Shown in pieces: positions 7,964 to 16,655 of a DNA stretch of 64,000 bases. The DNA is taken from assembly GCF_003970915.1 (NCBI RefSeq), contig NZ_RXOF01000003.1, positions 62,001-126,000 on the forward strand. The letters run 5' to 3'. The DNA is from Hymenobacter gummosus. Its GTDB lineage: Bacteria; Bacteroidota; Bacteroidia; Cytophagales; Hymenobacteraceae. The stretch's first letter is position 1. Each line of letters starts with the position of its first letter. The position numbers were made by a program, and so were the translations under genes. The notes beneath the pieces are model-generated. The model was given only the letters and a program-made list of their open reading frames with translations. It was not told the DNA's origin and made no database searches.

Positions 7964-9238
7964 ATGCTCTATACCCGCCTGCTTGCGCCCCTGCTGCTGC
8001 TGGCCGCCACGCTGCTGCCCGCCGCCGCCCGGGCCAGCGAAATTCTCATCCCTATGGATGGGGCCCAGAAAGAACACCTCAAGGCCTACGGCGCCGCTTA
8101 CTGGCTGCTGTCGAAGGAAGTGGAGGTCGACTGGCTGCTGAACTACCGCGGCGGGGCCTTTGCCTGCCCGGCCATGCAGGGCATGGAGCAAGAGCTGGCC
8201 ATCCGCGGGGTGAGCTACCAGGTGGTCAGCGACGCGCAGTACGCCGGCATCCTGGCCCAGATAGCCGACCCCAGCGCCAACATGGACGTGATGAAGCTGG
8301 AGAAGCCGCCCAAAATTGCCGTGTACACGCCCAAGGGCAAACAGCCCTGGGACGACGCGGTGACCATGGTGCTGACCTACGCCCAGATTCCCTACACCGA
8401 AATTTACGACGACGAGGTGCTCGACGGCAAGCTCACCAAGTACGACTGGCTGCACCTGCACCACGAGGACTTCACCGGGCAGTACGGCAAGTTTTTCGCC
8501 TCGTACCGCAACCGGCCCTGGTACCAGCAGCAGCAGCGCGACGCGGAAGCCGCCGCCAAGCGCCACGGCTTCGGCAAGGTGTCGCAGATGAAGGCGTCGG
8601 TGGTGACCAAAATGCAGGAGTTCGTGGCTGGCGGGGGCTTCCTTTTCGCCATGTGCTCGGCCACCGATACTTACGACATTGCCCTGGCCGGCCTGGGCGT
8701 GGACCTGGTAGAGAGCATGTACGATGGCGACCCGGCCGACCCGCAGGCCCAGCAGAAGCTCAACTACAACCGCACGCTGGCCTTCAAGGACTTCCAGATT
8801 GTGCGCGACCCGTACCAGTACGAGTACAGCAACATCGACATGCAGCCCTACGAGCGGGGCGTGGGCGAAGACAACGACTACTTCCAGCTCTTCACCTTCT
8901 CGGCCAAAAACGACCCGGTGCCCACCATGCTGACCCAGGACCACGAGAAGACCATTAAGGGCTTCATGGGCCAGACCACGGCCTTCCGCAAGTCGCTCAT
9001 CAAGTCCGACGTGCTGGTGCTGGGCGACAACAAGGCCTCCGGCGAGGTGCGCTACATGCACGGGGAATTAGGCAAGGGCACCTGGACCTTCTTCGGCGGC
9101 CACGACCCCGAGGACTACCAGCACCTGGTGGAGGAAGAGCCCACCGACCTCAGCCTGCACCCCAACTCGCCCGGCTACCGCCTGATTCTGAATAACATTC
9201 TGTTTCCGGCCGCCAAAAAGAAAAAGCAGAAAACCTGA
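7964..9238 (+). CDS. secreted Bacteroidota protein (family often labelled 'asparagine synthetase B')
   Basis: 424 residues. It has a signal peptide (MLYTRLLAPLLLLAATLL, cleavage near ARA-SE) then ILIPMDGAQKEHLKAYG. From memory this family is annotated asparagine synthetase B, but no N-terminal nucleophile Cys2 and no synthetase domain are visible, so I do not accept that function. The middle (HLHHEDFTG ... GGGFLFAMCSATDTYD) resembles a class-I glutamine-amidotransferase-like/ThuA-like fold with a Cys at the nucleophile-elbow position; that is inference. It ends in a Lys-rich tail (KKKKQKT). The last 22 bases of the gene region recur just before the galactanase gene. Confidence 0.7.
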   Translation: MLYTRLLAPLLLLAATLLPAAARASEILIPMDGAQKEHLKAYGAAYWLLSKEVEVDWLLNYRGGAFACPAMQGMEQELAIRGVSYQVVSDAQYAGILAQIADPSANMDVMKLEKPPKIAVYTPKGKQPWDDAVTMVLTYAQIPYTEIYDDEVLDGKLTKYDWLHLHHEDFTGQYGKFFASYRNRPWYQQQQRDAEAAAKRHGFGKVSQMKASVVTKMQEFVAGGGFLFAMCSATDTYDIALAGLGVDLVESMYDGDPADPQAQQKLNYNRTLAFKDFQIVRDPYQYEYSNIDMQPYERGVGEDNDYFQLFTFSAKNDPVPTMLTQDHEKTIKGFMGQTTAFRKSLIKSDVLVLGDNKASGEVRYMHGELGKGTWTFFGGHDPEDYQHLVEEEPTDLSLHPNSPGYRLILNNILFPAAKKKKQKT

Positions 9239-9239
9239 T
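9218..9239 (+). repeat. 22-bp direct repeat, copy 1
   Basis: Covers the last codons and stop of the 7964-9238 gene. It is identical to 10214-10235; the two copies bracket the lipoprotein gene at 9338 with a period of 996 bases. Confidence 0.9.
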
Positions 9240-9252
9240 GCGCACGCTAATC

Positions 9253-9296
9253 CGCCCAAAGAAAAACGGCCCTGGCAGGCCGTTTTTCTTTGGGCG
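9253..9296. terminator. rho-independent terminator
   Basis: Perfect 19-bp stem (9253-9271 with 9278-9296), loop CTGGCA, arms containing A5 and T5 tracts. It follows the secreted-protein gene. Confidence 0.85.
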
Positions 9297-9337
9297 TGCA
9301 GGTTCTATTAAATTGCATCTCCTAATATGTTTTTTCA

Positions 9338-10111
9338 ATGAATCGTCCTAAAGCGCTTACTGCGTGGCTGGTGTTGTGCGGCTTCGTTTTACTGCTTGTC
9401 TTTACTGGCTGCCAGAAGGAACCGGACCCGGAACCTCCTACCACTGGCGGCCTGACCGGCACCATTAGTCCGGCGGGTGCCATTAGCCGCGTCACGGCTA
9501 CTGACGCTGGCGGGCTTACTTTTCCCGTGGCCCCCGATGCCGCGACGGGCGCCTTCGGCCTCCCGTCGCTGGCCCCGGGCACCTATTCCCTCTCCTTCAC
9601 GCCCGCCAGCGGCTACCGTCAGCCGGCCTCGCGCAGCATCAGCATTGTGGCCGGCGCCACCACCGACGCGGGCACCGTGACGGTGGCTTCCGATGGCAGC
9701 ATCAAAGGCGGCAGCGTGAGCTGGACCGTCAATGGCGTAACCCACACGGGGGTGGTTCCTACCGGTAGCGTCGACGTGGCCCGGGGCGATTTTACTTTCC
9801 TCGCGCTTGCCACCCAAACCGAGCAGCTGCGGGTGGACATAGTCACTACCTTCAGGGGCGTGGGCACCTACAACCTCAATATCCCATTTGCCAGCACCGT
9901 GCGCACCACGGCCGATTATGTGCGCACTACGGGCGGGACTACCAGCATCTACGGCAACACTCCCACCGCGGGCAGCGGCAGCATCACAGTAACGGCCTTC
10001 GACGCCAATGCCGGCACGGCGGCAGGCACGTTTTCCTTCACCCTGGTGGGCCTGAACAACACCCCGGGCAGCGTAAACGTGACCGATGGCCGCTTCTCGC
10101 TCCGTTTTTGA
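9338..10111 (+). CDS. lipoprotein with carboxypeptidase-regulatory-like domain (DUF6252-like)
   Basis: 257 residues. The N-terminus has a lipobox (LVFTGCQKE), so it is probably a lipoprotein. Residues ~38-110 form a carboxypeptidase-regulatory-like beta-sandwich (ISPAGAISRVTATD ... LAPGTYSLSF). The C-terminal ~140 residues resemble the DUF6252 family (GSVSWTVNG ... AAGTFSFTL ... GRFSLRF). It is a clear paralogue of the gene at 11508, sharing layout and the DG.(I/V)KGG.V.W and GTYALN-type motifs. It is flanked by the 22-bp direct repeats, suggesting insertion between the secreted-protein and galactanase genes. Function unknown; surface or periplasmic. Confidence 0.72.
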   Translation: MNRPKALTAWLVLCGFVLLLVFTGCQKEPDPEPPTTGGLTGTISPAGAISRVTATDAGGLTFPVAPDAATGAFGLPSLAPGTYSLSFTPASGYRQPASRSISIVAGATTDAGTVTVASDGSIKGGSVSWTVNGVTHTGVVPTGSVDVARGDFTFLALATQTEQLRVDIVTTFRGVGTYNLNIPFASTVRTTADYVRTTGGTTSIYGNTPTAGSGSITVTAFDANAGTAAGTFSFTLVGLNNTPGSVNVTDGRFSLRF

Positions 10112-10213
10112 GCGCGGCAAGAAGCCGCCCAGGCTTCGCTCCCAGTCCTGCACCGGCCCGCGAACTGCGCAGCTCATTCCCGCTGCTTCAGGTCCGGGCC
10201 TCGGTCGAGTAAC

Positions 10214-10235
10214 AAGAAAAAGCAGAAAACCTGAT
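10214..10235 (+). repeat. 22-bp direct repeat, copy 2
   Basis: Identical to 9218-9239 and ends 13 bases before the galactanase ATG. It looks like a remnant of the 3' end of the upstream secreted-protein gene. Confidence 0.9.
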
Positions 10236-10248
10236 ACCCCACCCCATT

Positions 10249-11391
10249 ATGCCCTTTTTACCTCTTGCCCCAGCCCGCCTCGGCCAAGTGCTGCTAGCGG
10301 GTGCCCTCCTGCTGAGCGGCTGTAAGGACAAGCCCTCGGAAGTGAAGCCCGACCCGGACCCCACCACCGCCACCACGTTTTACCGCGGGGCCGATTTGTC
10401 GTTTTCGCCCGAAATCGAGGCGGCGGGTACGCGCTTTACCGACCAGGGCCGTAGCGCTACGCCGCTGTTCCTGCTGAAAGAGCGCGGCATGAACCTGGTG
10501 CGCCTGCGCCTGTGGCACACGCCGCCCACGGGCCACAGCCACCTGAATGAAGTGGCCGACTACGCCCGCCGCGCCAAGCAGGCCGGCCAGGCCGTGCTCC
10601 TCGATATCCACTATTCCGACACCTGGGCCGACCCCGGGCAGCAGACCACGCCCCGGGCCTGGCAAAACCTGCCCGCGGCCATTCTGCAGGACAGCGTGTA
10701 CCAGTACACCCGGCGGGTGCTGCGCGTGCTGGAAACCCAGCAGGCCCTGCCCGATCTGGTGCAGGTCGGCAACGAAATCAACGGCGGTATGCTCTGGCCG
10801 CAGGGCCGCATCCAGTCGCCGGCCGACTACCCGGCCCTGGCCGCCCTGCTGCGCCGCGGCCTGCAGGCCGTCGTCGACGCCGACCCGCAGCGCCGCATCC
10901 GCACGGTGGTGCACTTCGCCGGCCCGGCCGGAGCCGATTACTTTTTTGGGCAGCTGGCCCAGCAGAACGTGAGCTACGACGTGCAGGCGCTGTCGTACTA
11001 CCCGCAGTTTCACGGCCGCAGCCTGGTTACGCTCAGCCAGCAGCTCACGGCGCTGGTCAACCGCTACCAGAAAGACTTGCTGCTGGTGGAAACGGCCTAC
11101 CCCTTCACCCTGAGCTGGAACGACTACACCCACAACTCCGTGGGGCAGGCCGACCAGCTCGTGCCGGGCTACGACGCCACGCCGGCCGGGCAGCGCGCCT
11201 ATATGCTGGAGCTGCGCCGGCTGCTGAAGGCGCTGCCGGGCGGCCACGGCATCGGCTTCTGCTACTGGGCGCCCGATTGGGTGGCCTTCCGCGGCCCCAC
11301 GGCCACCAACGGCTCCGCGGCCGAAAACCAGGCCCTGTTCGACTTCACCAACACCGGCGTGCTGGCCCTGGAAGCCTTTCAGGCCGAGTAG
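10249..11391 (+). CDS. arabinogalactan endo-beta-1,4-galactanase (GH53), lipoprotein
   Basis: 380 residues. A lipobox (LLLSGCKDK) places it in the envelope. The GH53 TIM barrel starts at FYRGADLSFSPEIEAAG; the acid/base Glu is in VQVGNEINGGMLWP and the nucleophile Glu in LLVETAYPF; GFCYWAPDWV lines the end of the barrel. It hydrolyses beta-1,4-galactan of pectin side chains. A GH2 enzyme (12356) lies downstream and could process the galacto-oligosaccharides. There is no SusC/SusD pair nearby. The gene was probably once directly downstream of the 7964 gene, as judged from the repeated 22-bp segment. Confidence 0.9.
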   Translation: MPFLPLAPARLGQVLLAGALLLSGCKDKPSEVKPDPDPTTATTFYRGADLSFSPEIEAAGTRFTDQGRSATPLFLLKERGMNLVRLRLWHTPPTGHSHLNEVADYARRAKQAGQAVLLDIHYSDTWADPGQQTTPRAWQNLPAAILQDSVYQYTRRVLRVLETQQALPDLVQVGNEINGGMLWPQGRIQSPADYPALAALLRRGLQAVVDADPQRRIRTVVHFAGPAGADYFFGQLAQQNVSYDVQALSYYPQFHGRSLVTLSQQLTALVNRYQKDLLLVETAYPFTLSWNDYTHNSVGQADQLVPGYDATPAGQRAYMLELRRLLKALPGGHGIGFCYWAPDWVAFRGPTATNGSAAENQALFDFTNTGVLALEAFQAE

Positions 11392-11421
11392 TCTGGCCAC
11401 AGCCAACTACCCGCCGTTTCT

Positions 11422-11466
11422 CCCGCCAAAGCATAGCCGATTTGCTATGCTTTGGCGGGATTTTTG
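11422..11466 (+). terminator. rho-independent terminator after galactanase
   Basis: Perfect 16-bp stem (11422-11437 with 11444-11459), loop CGATTT, followed by ATTTTT. Confidence 0.9.
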
Positions 11467-11507
11467 CGCTTGGCGGCGCTCTGTCGGAGCCCACCGCATA
11501 TTCCCGT

Positions 11508-12275
11508 ATGGCTGATAACTCTACCTCCCTCCGTTTTGGCTGGTTCGCCCTGCTGGTATTCTTGGCGGCCTGCGTGTCGCCCGAGCAGCCGGTTGCCCCC
11601 ACCGGCAGCACTTTGCGCGGTTACGTGCGGCCGGCCAACGCCCTGGCGACGGTTACGGCTACCGGGGCCACGGGCGGCGTATCCCGCCCGGCCACCGTCG
11701 ATACCGTCAGCGGCCTTTTCACCTGGAACGACTTGCCGGCCGGCTCCTACTCGCTGGATTTTGACCAGGCCCGCGGCTACGACAAGCCCCTGCGCCGCAT
11801 CGTTAATCTGCCCTTCGGCAAGGCCACCCAGCTTGACACCCTGCGGCTGTGCCGGGATGGGCAGGTTAAAGGTGGCACGGTGACGTGGATTGCCAACGAC
11901 ACCGCCTTCAGCGCCACCCGCGTGCGGGGCCTCATCGAAACGTCTTTCAATAACACGCTGCTGCTGACGGCCGAAACGCGCAACGGCAGCCGCACCGAAA
12001 TGCTGGATTTCAAGCTGCAAGCGCGGTTTACCGGCCCGGGCACGTACGCCCTCAACGCCTTGCCGCAGGCCGCTTACTCGTCCTATTTGTACCGCGACAC
12101 CGTCCGGGCGACCTACACGACGAGCGGCAGCACCGGGGGCACGCTGGTCGTCGACTCCTACGACGCCTGCACCGGCGCCATCACCGGCACGTTTGCGTTT
12201 ACTGCCACCGATCCGCGCGCCACTCCGGCCCGCCAGCGGCGCATCCGGGCCGGCCGTTTTGCCCTGCGGCTGTAG
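11508..12275 (+). CDS. lipoprotein paralogue with carboxypeptidase-regulatory-like domain (DUF6252-like)
   Basis: 255 residues from the ATG at 11508. The lipobox is VFLAACVSP. A regulatory-like beta-sandwich follows (ANALATVTATGATGG ... LPAGSYSLDF), then a C-terminal module (DGQVKGGTVTWIAN ... GPGTYALNALP ... GRFALRL). It matches the gene at 9338 end to end with divergent sequence, so the two are old duplicates rather than a recent copy. It stands after a terminator and is probably transcribed on its own. Function unknown. Confidence 0.7.
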   Translation: MADNSTSLRFGWFALLVFLAACVSPEQPVAPTGSTLRGYVRPANALATVTATGATGGVSRPATVDTVSGLFTWNDLPAGSYSLDFDQARGYDKPLRRIVNLPFGKATQLDTLRLCRDGQVKGGTVTWIANDTAFSATRVRGLIETSFNNTLLLTAETRNGSRTEMLDFKLQARFTGPGTYALNALPQAAYSSYLYRDTVRATYTTSGSTGGTLVVDSYDACTGAITGTFAFTATDPRATPARQRRIRAGRFALRL

Positions 12276-12355
12276 CGGCGCGGCTACTTCTGCGCTCTAA
12301 AGCATCCCCGAAGCCGGTCTTTCCGTTTGAAAGGGCCTGTACCTAGCCCGACTGC

Positions 12356-14236
12356 ATGGATACCGAGCACGTGAACTACGGCCTCTCCGCCGCCAGCGCC
12401 GAGGAAAAAACGCCCATCGAGGAAACGCCCAACCCGCTGCCGCGGGCGGTGCTGCGCCTCAGCACCACCATGCTGCTCGACGGGGAGTGGCGCTTCGCCC
12501 TCGATGCCCACGACGCGGGCCTGCGCGAGTGCTGGTACCTGGGGCGCGATTACGAGCACGTGGCCACCTGGCCCGGCTCGGTGGAAATGCACCTGGCCGA
12601 AGCCCGCGGGCAGAGCGACCCGGCCCGCTGGCACGACCAGGTGGTGGCCTGGTACGAGCGGGAATTCACCCTGCCCGAGCAGGGCGAACCGGCCAGCCAG
12701 TCCATGTACCAGCTCACCTTCGGGGCCTGCGGCTACGAGACGCGGGTGTGGCTCAACGGCCGGCAGCTGCGCACGGTGGAAGGCGAAGACGTGCACTACG
12801 GCGAGTACACCTCGTTTTCCTTCGAGCTGCACGCCGATTTGCTGCGCCCCGTCAACCGCCTCACGGTGCGCGTGGCCGATACCATGGACGCCGAAACGCC
12901 CCGCGGCAAGCAGGAGTCGCACGTGTACAAGCGCGGCGGCATCTGGTACCAGACCTACACCGGGGCCGTGCGCTCGGTGTGGCTGGAGCTGGTGGAGCGC
13001 AACCGCCTCCGCTCCCGCGTGGGCGTGGTGAGCTTGGTGGAAGACCGGCTGGTGCGCTTCAACCTGACCACCCGCATCCACGACCCGGGCCAGTACACGC
13101 TGCGCCTGCAGGTGTTCGACCGGCACCACGGCCCCGATACCGGCGCCGAGCCGCTGGCGTCCTCCGACTTTCCGCTGCGCCTGGAGGCCGGGCAGAAGCA
13201 GCAGCGGGTGGTGCTGGAGGTGCCCGAGGCGGAGCTTTGGTCGCCCGAGGCGCCCAACCTGTACCGCCTCGTCGCCCAGCTCATCGACCACGACGGCTAC
13301 GCGGCCCAGATTGAGGCCCGCTTCGGCCTGCGCAAGATTGAGGCCCGGGGCCGCTACGTGTATCTGAACAACCAGCCCATCTACCTCGACGGCATTCTGT
13401 ACCAGCCCGGTACGGCCACGTTCGAAGAAATCCAGCGGCACTTCCACGCCATGCGGGAGCTGGGCTGCAACCTGGTGCGCGTGCACATTGCCGGCGTCGA
13501 CCCGCGCATCTACCAGCTGGCCGACGAGCTGGGCCTGCTGCTGTGGGTGGAAGTGCCCAGCCCGCATACCTCCACCCCGCGCAGCCGCCAAAACCACTAC
13601 GCCGAGCTGCAACGCATGCTGGCTTTGCTCGAAACGCACCCCTCCATCGTCATCTGGAGCCTATATAACGAGGACTGGGGCGCCCAGGACATTGCCTCGA
13701 ACCCGGCTACCCGGCGCTACATCATCGACACCTACCACTACATGCACATCGAGCACCCGCAGTTTCTGGTGGTCGACAACGACGGCTGGCAGCACGTGTC
13801 GTGGGAGGGGCGCCTGAAATCGGACCTGCTCACGGCCCACCTGTACACGCCGGCCCTGGACCGCTGGCGCGAGCTGCTCGACCAGCTCATCGCCGGCCAG
13901 ATGGAGGGCGTGGCGGCCTTCCCGCTGGTGGTCGGCGACCCGTTTTTCTTCCGCCACCAGGTGCCGCTCATCGTCAGCGAGTGGGGCGGCTTCGGCTTTC
14001 CCGACTACGGCGGCCCCCAGGACGCGGCGGCCCGCACCGAGCAGATCCGGCAGTTCAAGCACGAGCTGCGCCAGCGCCCCATTGCCGGCGACGTGTACAC
14101 CCAGGCCACCAACATCGAGGATGAGCGCAACGGCCTGATTGACCCGCACACCGGCGCGCTGTCGGTGCCGGCGGGGCTGCTGAACTCGCGCGTGACGCCC
14201 GAGCCCCCGCAGGACCCGCCGTTGCCGGCGGTCTGA
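12356..14236 (+). CDS. glycoside hydrolase family 2 (beta-galactosidase/beta-glucuronidase-like)
   Basis: 626 residues, no signal peptide. The order is GH2 sugar-binding (jelly roll, residues ~35-210), Ig-like domain (~215-325) and TIM barrel (~330-600). The acid/base Glu is in VIWSLYNEDWG and the nucleophile Glu in IVSEWGGFGFPDYGG; YTQATNIEDERNGLID is the usual end-of-barrel motif. It is shorter than LacZ and close in size to GH2 glucuronidase-like enzymes. A cytoplasmic beta-galactosidase acting on galactan oligosaccharides is suggested by the nearby GH53; the exact substrate is not fixed by sequence. Confidence 0.88.
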   Translation: MDTEHVNYGLSAASAEEKTPIEETPNPLPRAVLRLSTTMLLDGEWRFALDAHDAGLRECWYLGRDYEHVATWPGSVEMHLAEARGQSDPARWHDQVVAWYEREFTLPEQGEPASQSMYQLTFGACGYETRVWLNGRQLRTVEGEDVHYGEYTSFSFELHADLLRPVNRLTVRVADTMDAETPRGKQESHVYKRGGIWYQTYTGAVRSVWLELVERNRLRSRVGVVSLVEDRLVRFNLTTRIHDPGQYTLRLQVFDRHHGPDTGAEPLASSDFPLRLEAGQKQQRVVLEVPEAELWSPEAPNLYRLVAQLIDHDGYAAQIEARFGLRKIEARGRYVYLNNQPIYLDGILYQPGTATFEEIQRHFHAMRELGCNLVRVHIAGVDPRIYQLADELGLLLWVEVPSPHTSTPRSRQNHYAELQRMLALLETHPSIVIWSLYNEDWGAQDIASNPATRRYIIDTYHYMHIEHPQFLVVDNDGWQHVSWEGRLKSDLLTAHLYTPALDRWRELLDQLIAGQMEGVAAFPLVVGDPFFFRHQVPLIVSEWGGFGFPDYGGPQDAAARTEQIRQFKHELRQRPIAGDVYTQATNIEDERNGLIDPHTGALSVPAGLLNSRVTPEPPQDPPLPAV

Positions 14237-14295
14237 ACCTGATTTTTCAGGCTGGTTGATGCGGGCTAATCAGGCGGCCGGGCGTAGTTTGCCGC

Positions 14296-15273
14296 ATGAT
14301 TCGCCCGTTTCTCCAGCGTCCCTCCCGGCCGCGCACCCTGCTGCTGGGGCTGGCCTTCGGGGTGGCTTACGGCTTGTTTGGCATGCTGCTGGTCAGCCTT
14401 ACCCACCAGGCGGTATCGGTCAGCTACATTTTCGTGCTGCCCCTGGTGCTGGGCGCCATTCCGGTGCTGTTTTCAACCCGGCAGCAGCTGCAGGCCTACC
14501 TGAGCTACCTGGTGCTGCCCTGGGTGGTGGTGCTGACGACCTTTTTCCTGAGCGGGGTGGCCGGCCTGGAAGGGCTGATCTGTTTGGTAATCATCGTGGG
14601 GCCGTTTGCCCTGCTGGGCAGCATCGGGGCCTTCGTGGTGCGCTGGCTGGCCCTGCGCCACCAGCCCCAGACCCCGCTGTACACCTCCCTGCTGCTGGCC
14701 CTGCCCTTTCTGGCGGGCGTCATCGAGCAGTTTATCCCGGCCACCGACCAGGAGCACACCGTCGTGACCAGCTGCGAGGTGGCGGCGCCGGCGGCCGTGG
14801 TCTGGCAGCAGGTGCAGAGTGTACGGGCCATCCGGCGGGCCGAGCTGCGGCCCCACTTCGTGCACCGCATCGGCGTGCCCCGCCCCCTCGACGGCCACCT
14901 CGACCGCCCCGGCGTGGGCGGCGTGCGCCGCATCAGCTGGGAAAAAGGCCTGCGCTTTCAGGAACGCATTACTGCCTGGCAGCCCGGCCGTGGCTTTGCC
15001 TACAATATCGACGTGGACCCGGCCTCCATTCCACCCCAGACGCTCGACGAGCACGTGCTCGTGGGGGGCCGCTACTTCGACGTGCTGCGCGGGGGCTACC
15101 AGCTGCAGCCGCTCGGGGCCGGCCGCTGCCGCCTCACGCTCCGCTGCACCTACCGCGTCAGCACCAACCTGAACGGTTACGCGCGGCTCTGGGCCGATTA
15201 CCTGCTGAATGACTTCAACGAGGCCATTCTGGAAGTGGTGCAGGCCCGCAGCGAAGCGGCTGCCCGGTCGTAG
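14296..15273 (+). CDS. membrane-anchored SRPBCC/START-like protein
   Basis: 325 residues. About four hydrophobic segments fill the first ~160 residues (LLLGLAFGVAYGLFGMLL, YIFVLPLVLGAIPVLF, YLVLPWVVVLTTFFL, FALLGSIGAFVVRWLAL). A soluble ~150-residue polyketide-cyclase/SRPBCC domain follows (EHTVVTSCEVAAPAAVVW ... GRCRLTLRCTYRVSTNLNGY). SRPBCC domains bind hydrophobic ligands; the ligand is unknown. A TAGTTTG sequence just before the ATG is a one-base-short version of the -7 box. It is convergent with the next gene with no obvious terminator between. Confidence 0.75.
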   Translation: MIRPFLQRPSRPRTLLLGLAFGVAYGLFGMLLVSLTHQAVSVSYIFVLPLVLGAIPVLFSTRQQLQAYLSYLVLPWVVVLTTFFLSGVAGLEGLICLVIIVGPFALLGSIGAFVVRWLALRHQPQTPLYTSLLLALPFLAGVIEQFIPATDQEHTVVTSCEVAAPAAVVWQQVQSVRAIRRAELRPHFVHRIGVPRPLDGHLDRPGVGGVRRISWEKGLRFQERITAWQPGRGFAYNIDVDPASIPPQTLDEHVLVGGRYFDVLRGGYQLQPLGAGRCRLTLRCTYRVSTNLNGYARLWADYLLNDFNEAILEVVQARSEAAARS

Positions 15274-15313
15274 CAGCACCAGCCGCCGCTGTAAGCAGGC
15301 CCCGTTACCACCG

Positions 15314-15775
15314 CTAGCGCGTGAGGTGCACAATCTGCTGGGCTACCTCGGGCAAATCGGCCGTTTTTTCGGGGTCGACTTCCATGGTCAGCTGCACCAG
15401 CAGGGGCTGCCCTTTGGCTACGCCGTAAAACAGCAGCTGGTAGGCCATGCCTTTGTCGGTGGGGTAGCTGAGGTGGTAGCCTTTGGCTGGCTGGTCGAGA
15501 ATAAACCCGTCCAGGGGACGCTGCTCCATGCCCTTGTGCTTCTTTTTCTCCTGCTTCAGCACGGCCTCTACCACCGGGTTGAGCTGCGGATAGTTGAAGT
15601 ACGCCCACTGCAGCTCGTATTTGTCGCAGCGCAGGCCATACTTGTTGTCGGCCACGCAGCCCGCGGGCAACGGAATATCGGTGCCGCAGAAATTCGGGGT
15701 TTCCTGGGCGGCCGGCGCTTGGGCGTGGGCCAGACCGGCAGACAACATTAGCAGCAGGAACAGGAAGTAGCGCAT
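15314..15775 (-). CDS. hypothetical secreted protein
   Basis: 153 residues from the ATG at 15775, chosen because it begins a clean signal peptide (MRYFLFLLLMLSAGLAHAQA); an in-frame upstream codon at 15829 would add 18 AT-rich-encoded residues. The mature part has three Cys (FCGTD, AGCVAD, LRCDK) and mixed alpha/beta character (YHLSYPTDKGMAYQLLFYG). No family recognised. It is a single gene facing 14296-15273. Confidence 0.65.
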   Translation of the reverse strand: MRYFLFLLLMLSAGLAHAQAPAAQETPNFCGTDIPLPAGCVADNKYGLRCDKYELQWAYFNYPQLNPVVEAVLKQEKKKHKGMEQRPLDGFILDQPAKGYHLSYPTDKGMAYQLLFYGVAKGQPLLVQLTMEVDPEKTADLPEVAQQIVHLTR

Positions 15776-15867
15776 GAGCAGAAGCACATAAAATTGGGGT
15801 AATATACAAGATATTTTATAGTCCTGCACGCCTTCCCCGCGCCTGCTGCCGCCAACGCCCCGCCGGC

Positions 15868-16509
15868 TTAGTGCATCCGGTCGTCGCGCACCGGCAGGCT
15901 GGTCACGATGTCGCCCTCGATTTTGAGCAGCTCCTGCAGGCGCCGGTCTACTTCCTGCGGGTCGCAGTATTCCTTGGCCAAATCCACGTAGGCCACGAAA
16001 TGGCCCGCTTCGGACACCATCAGCTCGTAGTAGAACTTGCTCAGCTCCTGGTCGGGAATGTGCTTCCAGAGCAGCTTAAACCGCTCGCAGGAGCGGGCCT
16101 CGATGAGGGCTGATACCAGCAGCTGGTCCATGAGCTGCCGCTCGCGGGCCCCGCCGCGGCGCACGTGCTTGAGCAGCTCCACCACGTACTCGTCGCGGCG
16201 CGGGCGGCCCAGGGGCAGGCCGCGCTTGCGCAGCTCCTGCAGCACCCGCTCGAAGTGACTCCACTCCTCGGCCACCAGTTCGGTCAGCTCGTCGACGAGG
16301 CGGGTTTTCTCGGGGTAGCTCACGATGAGCGAGATGCCCGTGCTGGCGGCTTTCTGCTCGCAGTAGGCGTGGTCGACCAGGATGTCACCGATGTTTTTGC
16401 TGGCAATGTCGACCCAGCGCGGGTCGGTGTTGAGCTTGAGCTTGAGGATGGTTTTTTCGCGCTTCTGGGCCTCCTCGGCCGAGGGCAGCGCCGCTTGAAA
16501 GTCGGACAT
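15868..16509 (-). CDS. miaE: tRNA-(ms2io6A)-hydroxylase MiaE
   Basis: 213 residues from the ATG at 16509. It is a diiron monooxygenase hydroxylating the prenyl side chain of ms2i6A37. The four-helix ferritin-like bundle carries the expected ligands: DHAYCEQKAA, VAEEWSHFERV (ExxH), IEARSCERF and VSEAGHFVAYV (ExxH). It completes the pathway begun by MiaB, encoded at 26660 in this window. Its upstream side holds an AT-rich palindromic repeat. Confidence 0.93.
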   Translation of the reverse strand: MSDFQAALPSAEEAQKREKTILKLKLNTDPRWVDIASKNIGDILVDHAYCEQKAASTGISLIVSYPEKTRLVDELTELVAEEWSHFERVLQELRKRGLPLGRPRRDEYVVELLKHVRRGGARERQLMDQLLVSALIEARSCERFKLLWKHIPDQELSKFYYELMVSEAGHFVAYVDLAKEYCDPQEVDRRLQELLKIEGDIVTSLPVRDDRMH

Positions 16510-16655
16510 GGTAGTCAATTGTTAAATTGCTGAATGGCTAAATGGTTGGATGGTCAAATGGCTGGTCGTTCTTACCTAAAGCGCCACTTGCGGCAGGGTG
16601 GTCGAACAGTCAACAATTTAGCCATTTAACAAACCAGCCATTCAAAGTCATTTAG
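16510..16655. repeat. AT-rich palindromic iterated repeat, copy A
   Basis: Iterations of an AAATGGCT/AATGGTTGG-like unit form a left half, and their reverse complement (TTAGCCATTTAAC..CCAGCCATT) forms the right half. It shares an 18-base identity (16556-16573) with 26517-26534. It lies between miaE and the porin gene. Confidence 0.8.

Noticed and set aside
7964-9238. Asparagine synthetase B as the product
   Set aside because: Signal peptide present and no Cys2 amidotransferase or synthetase motifs seen.
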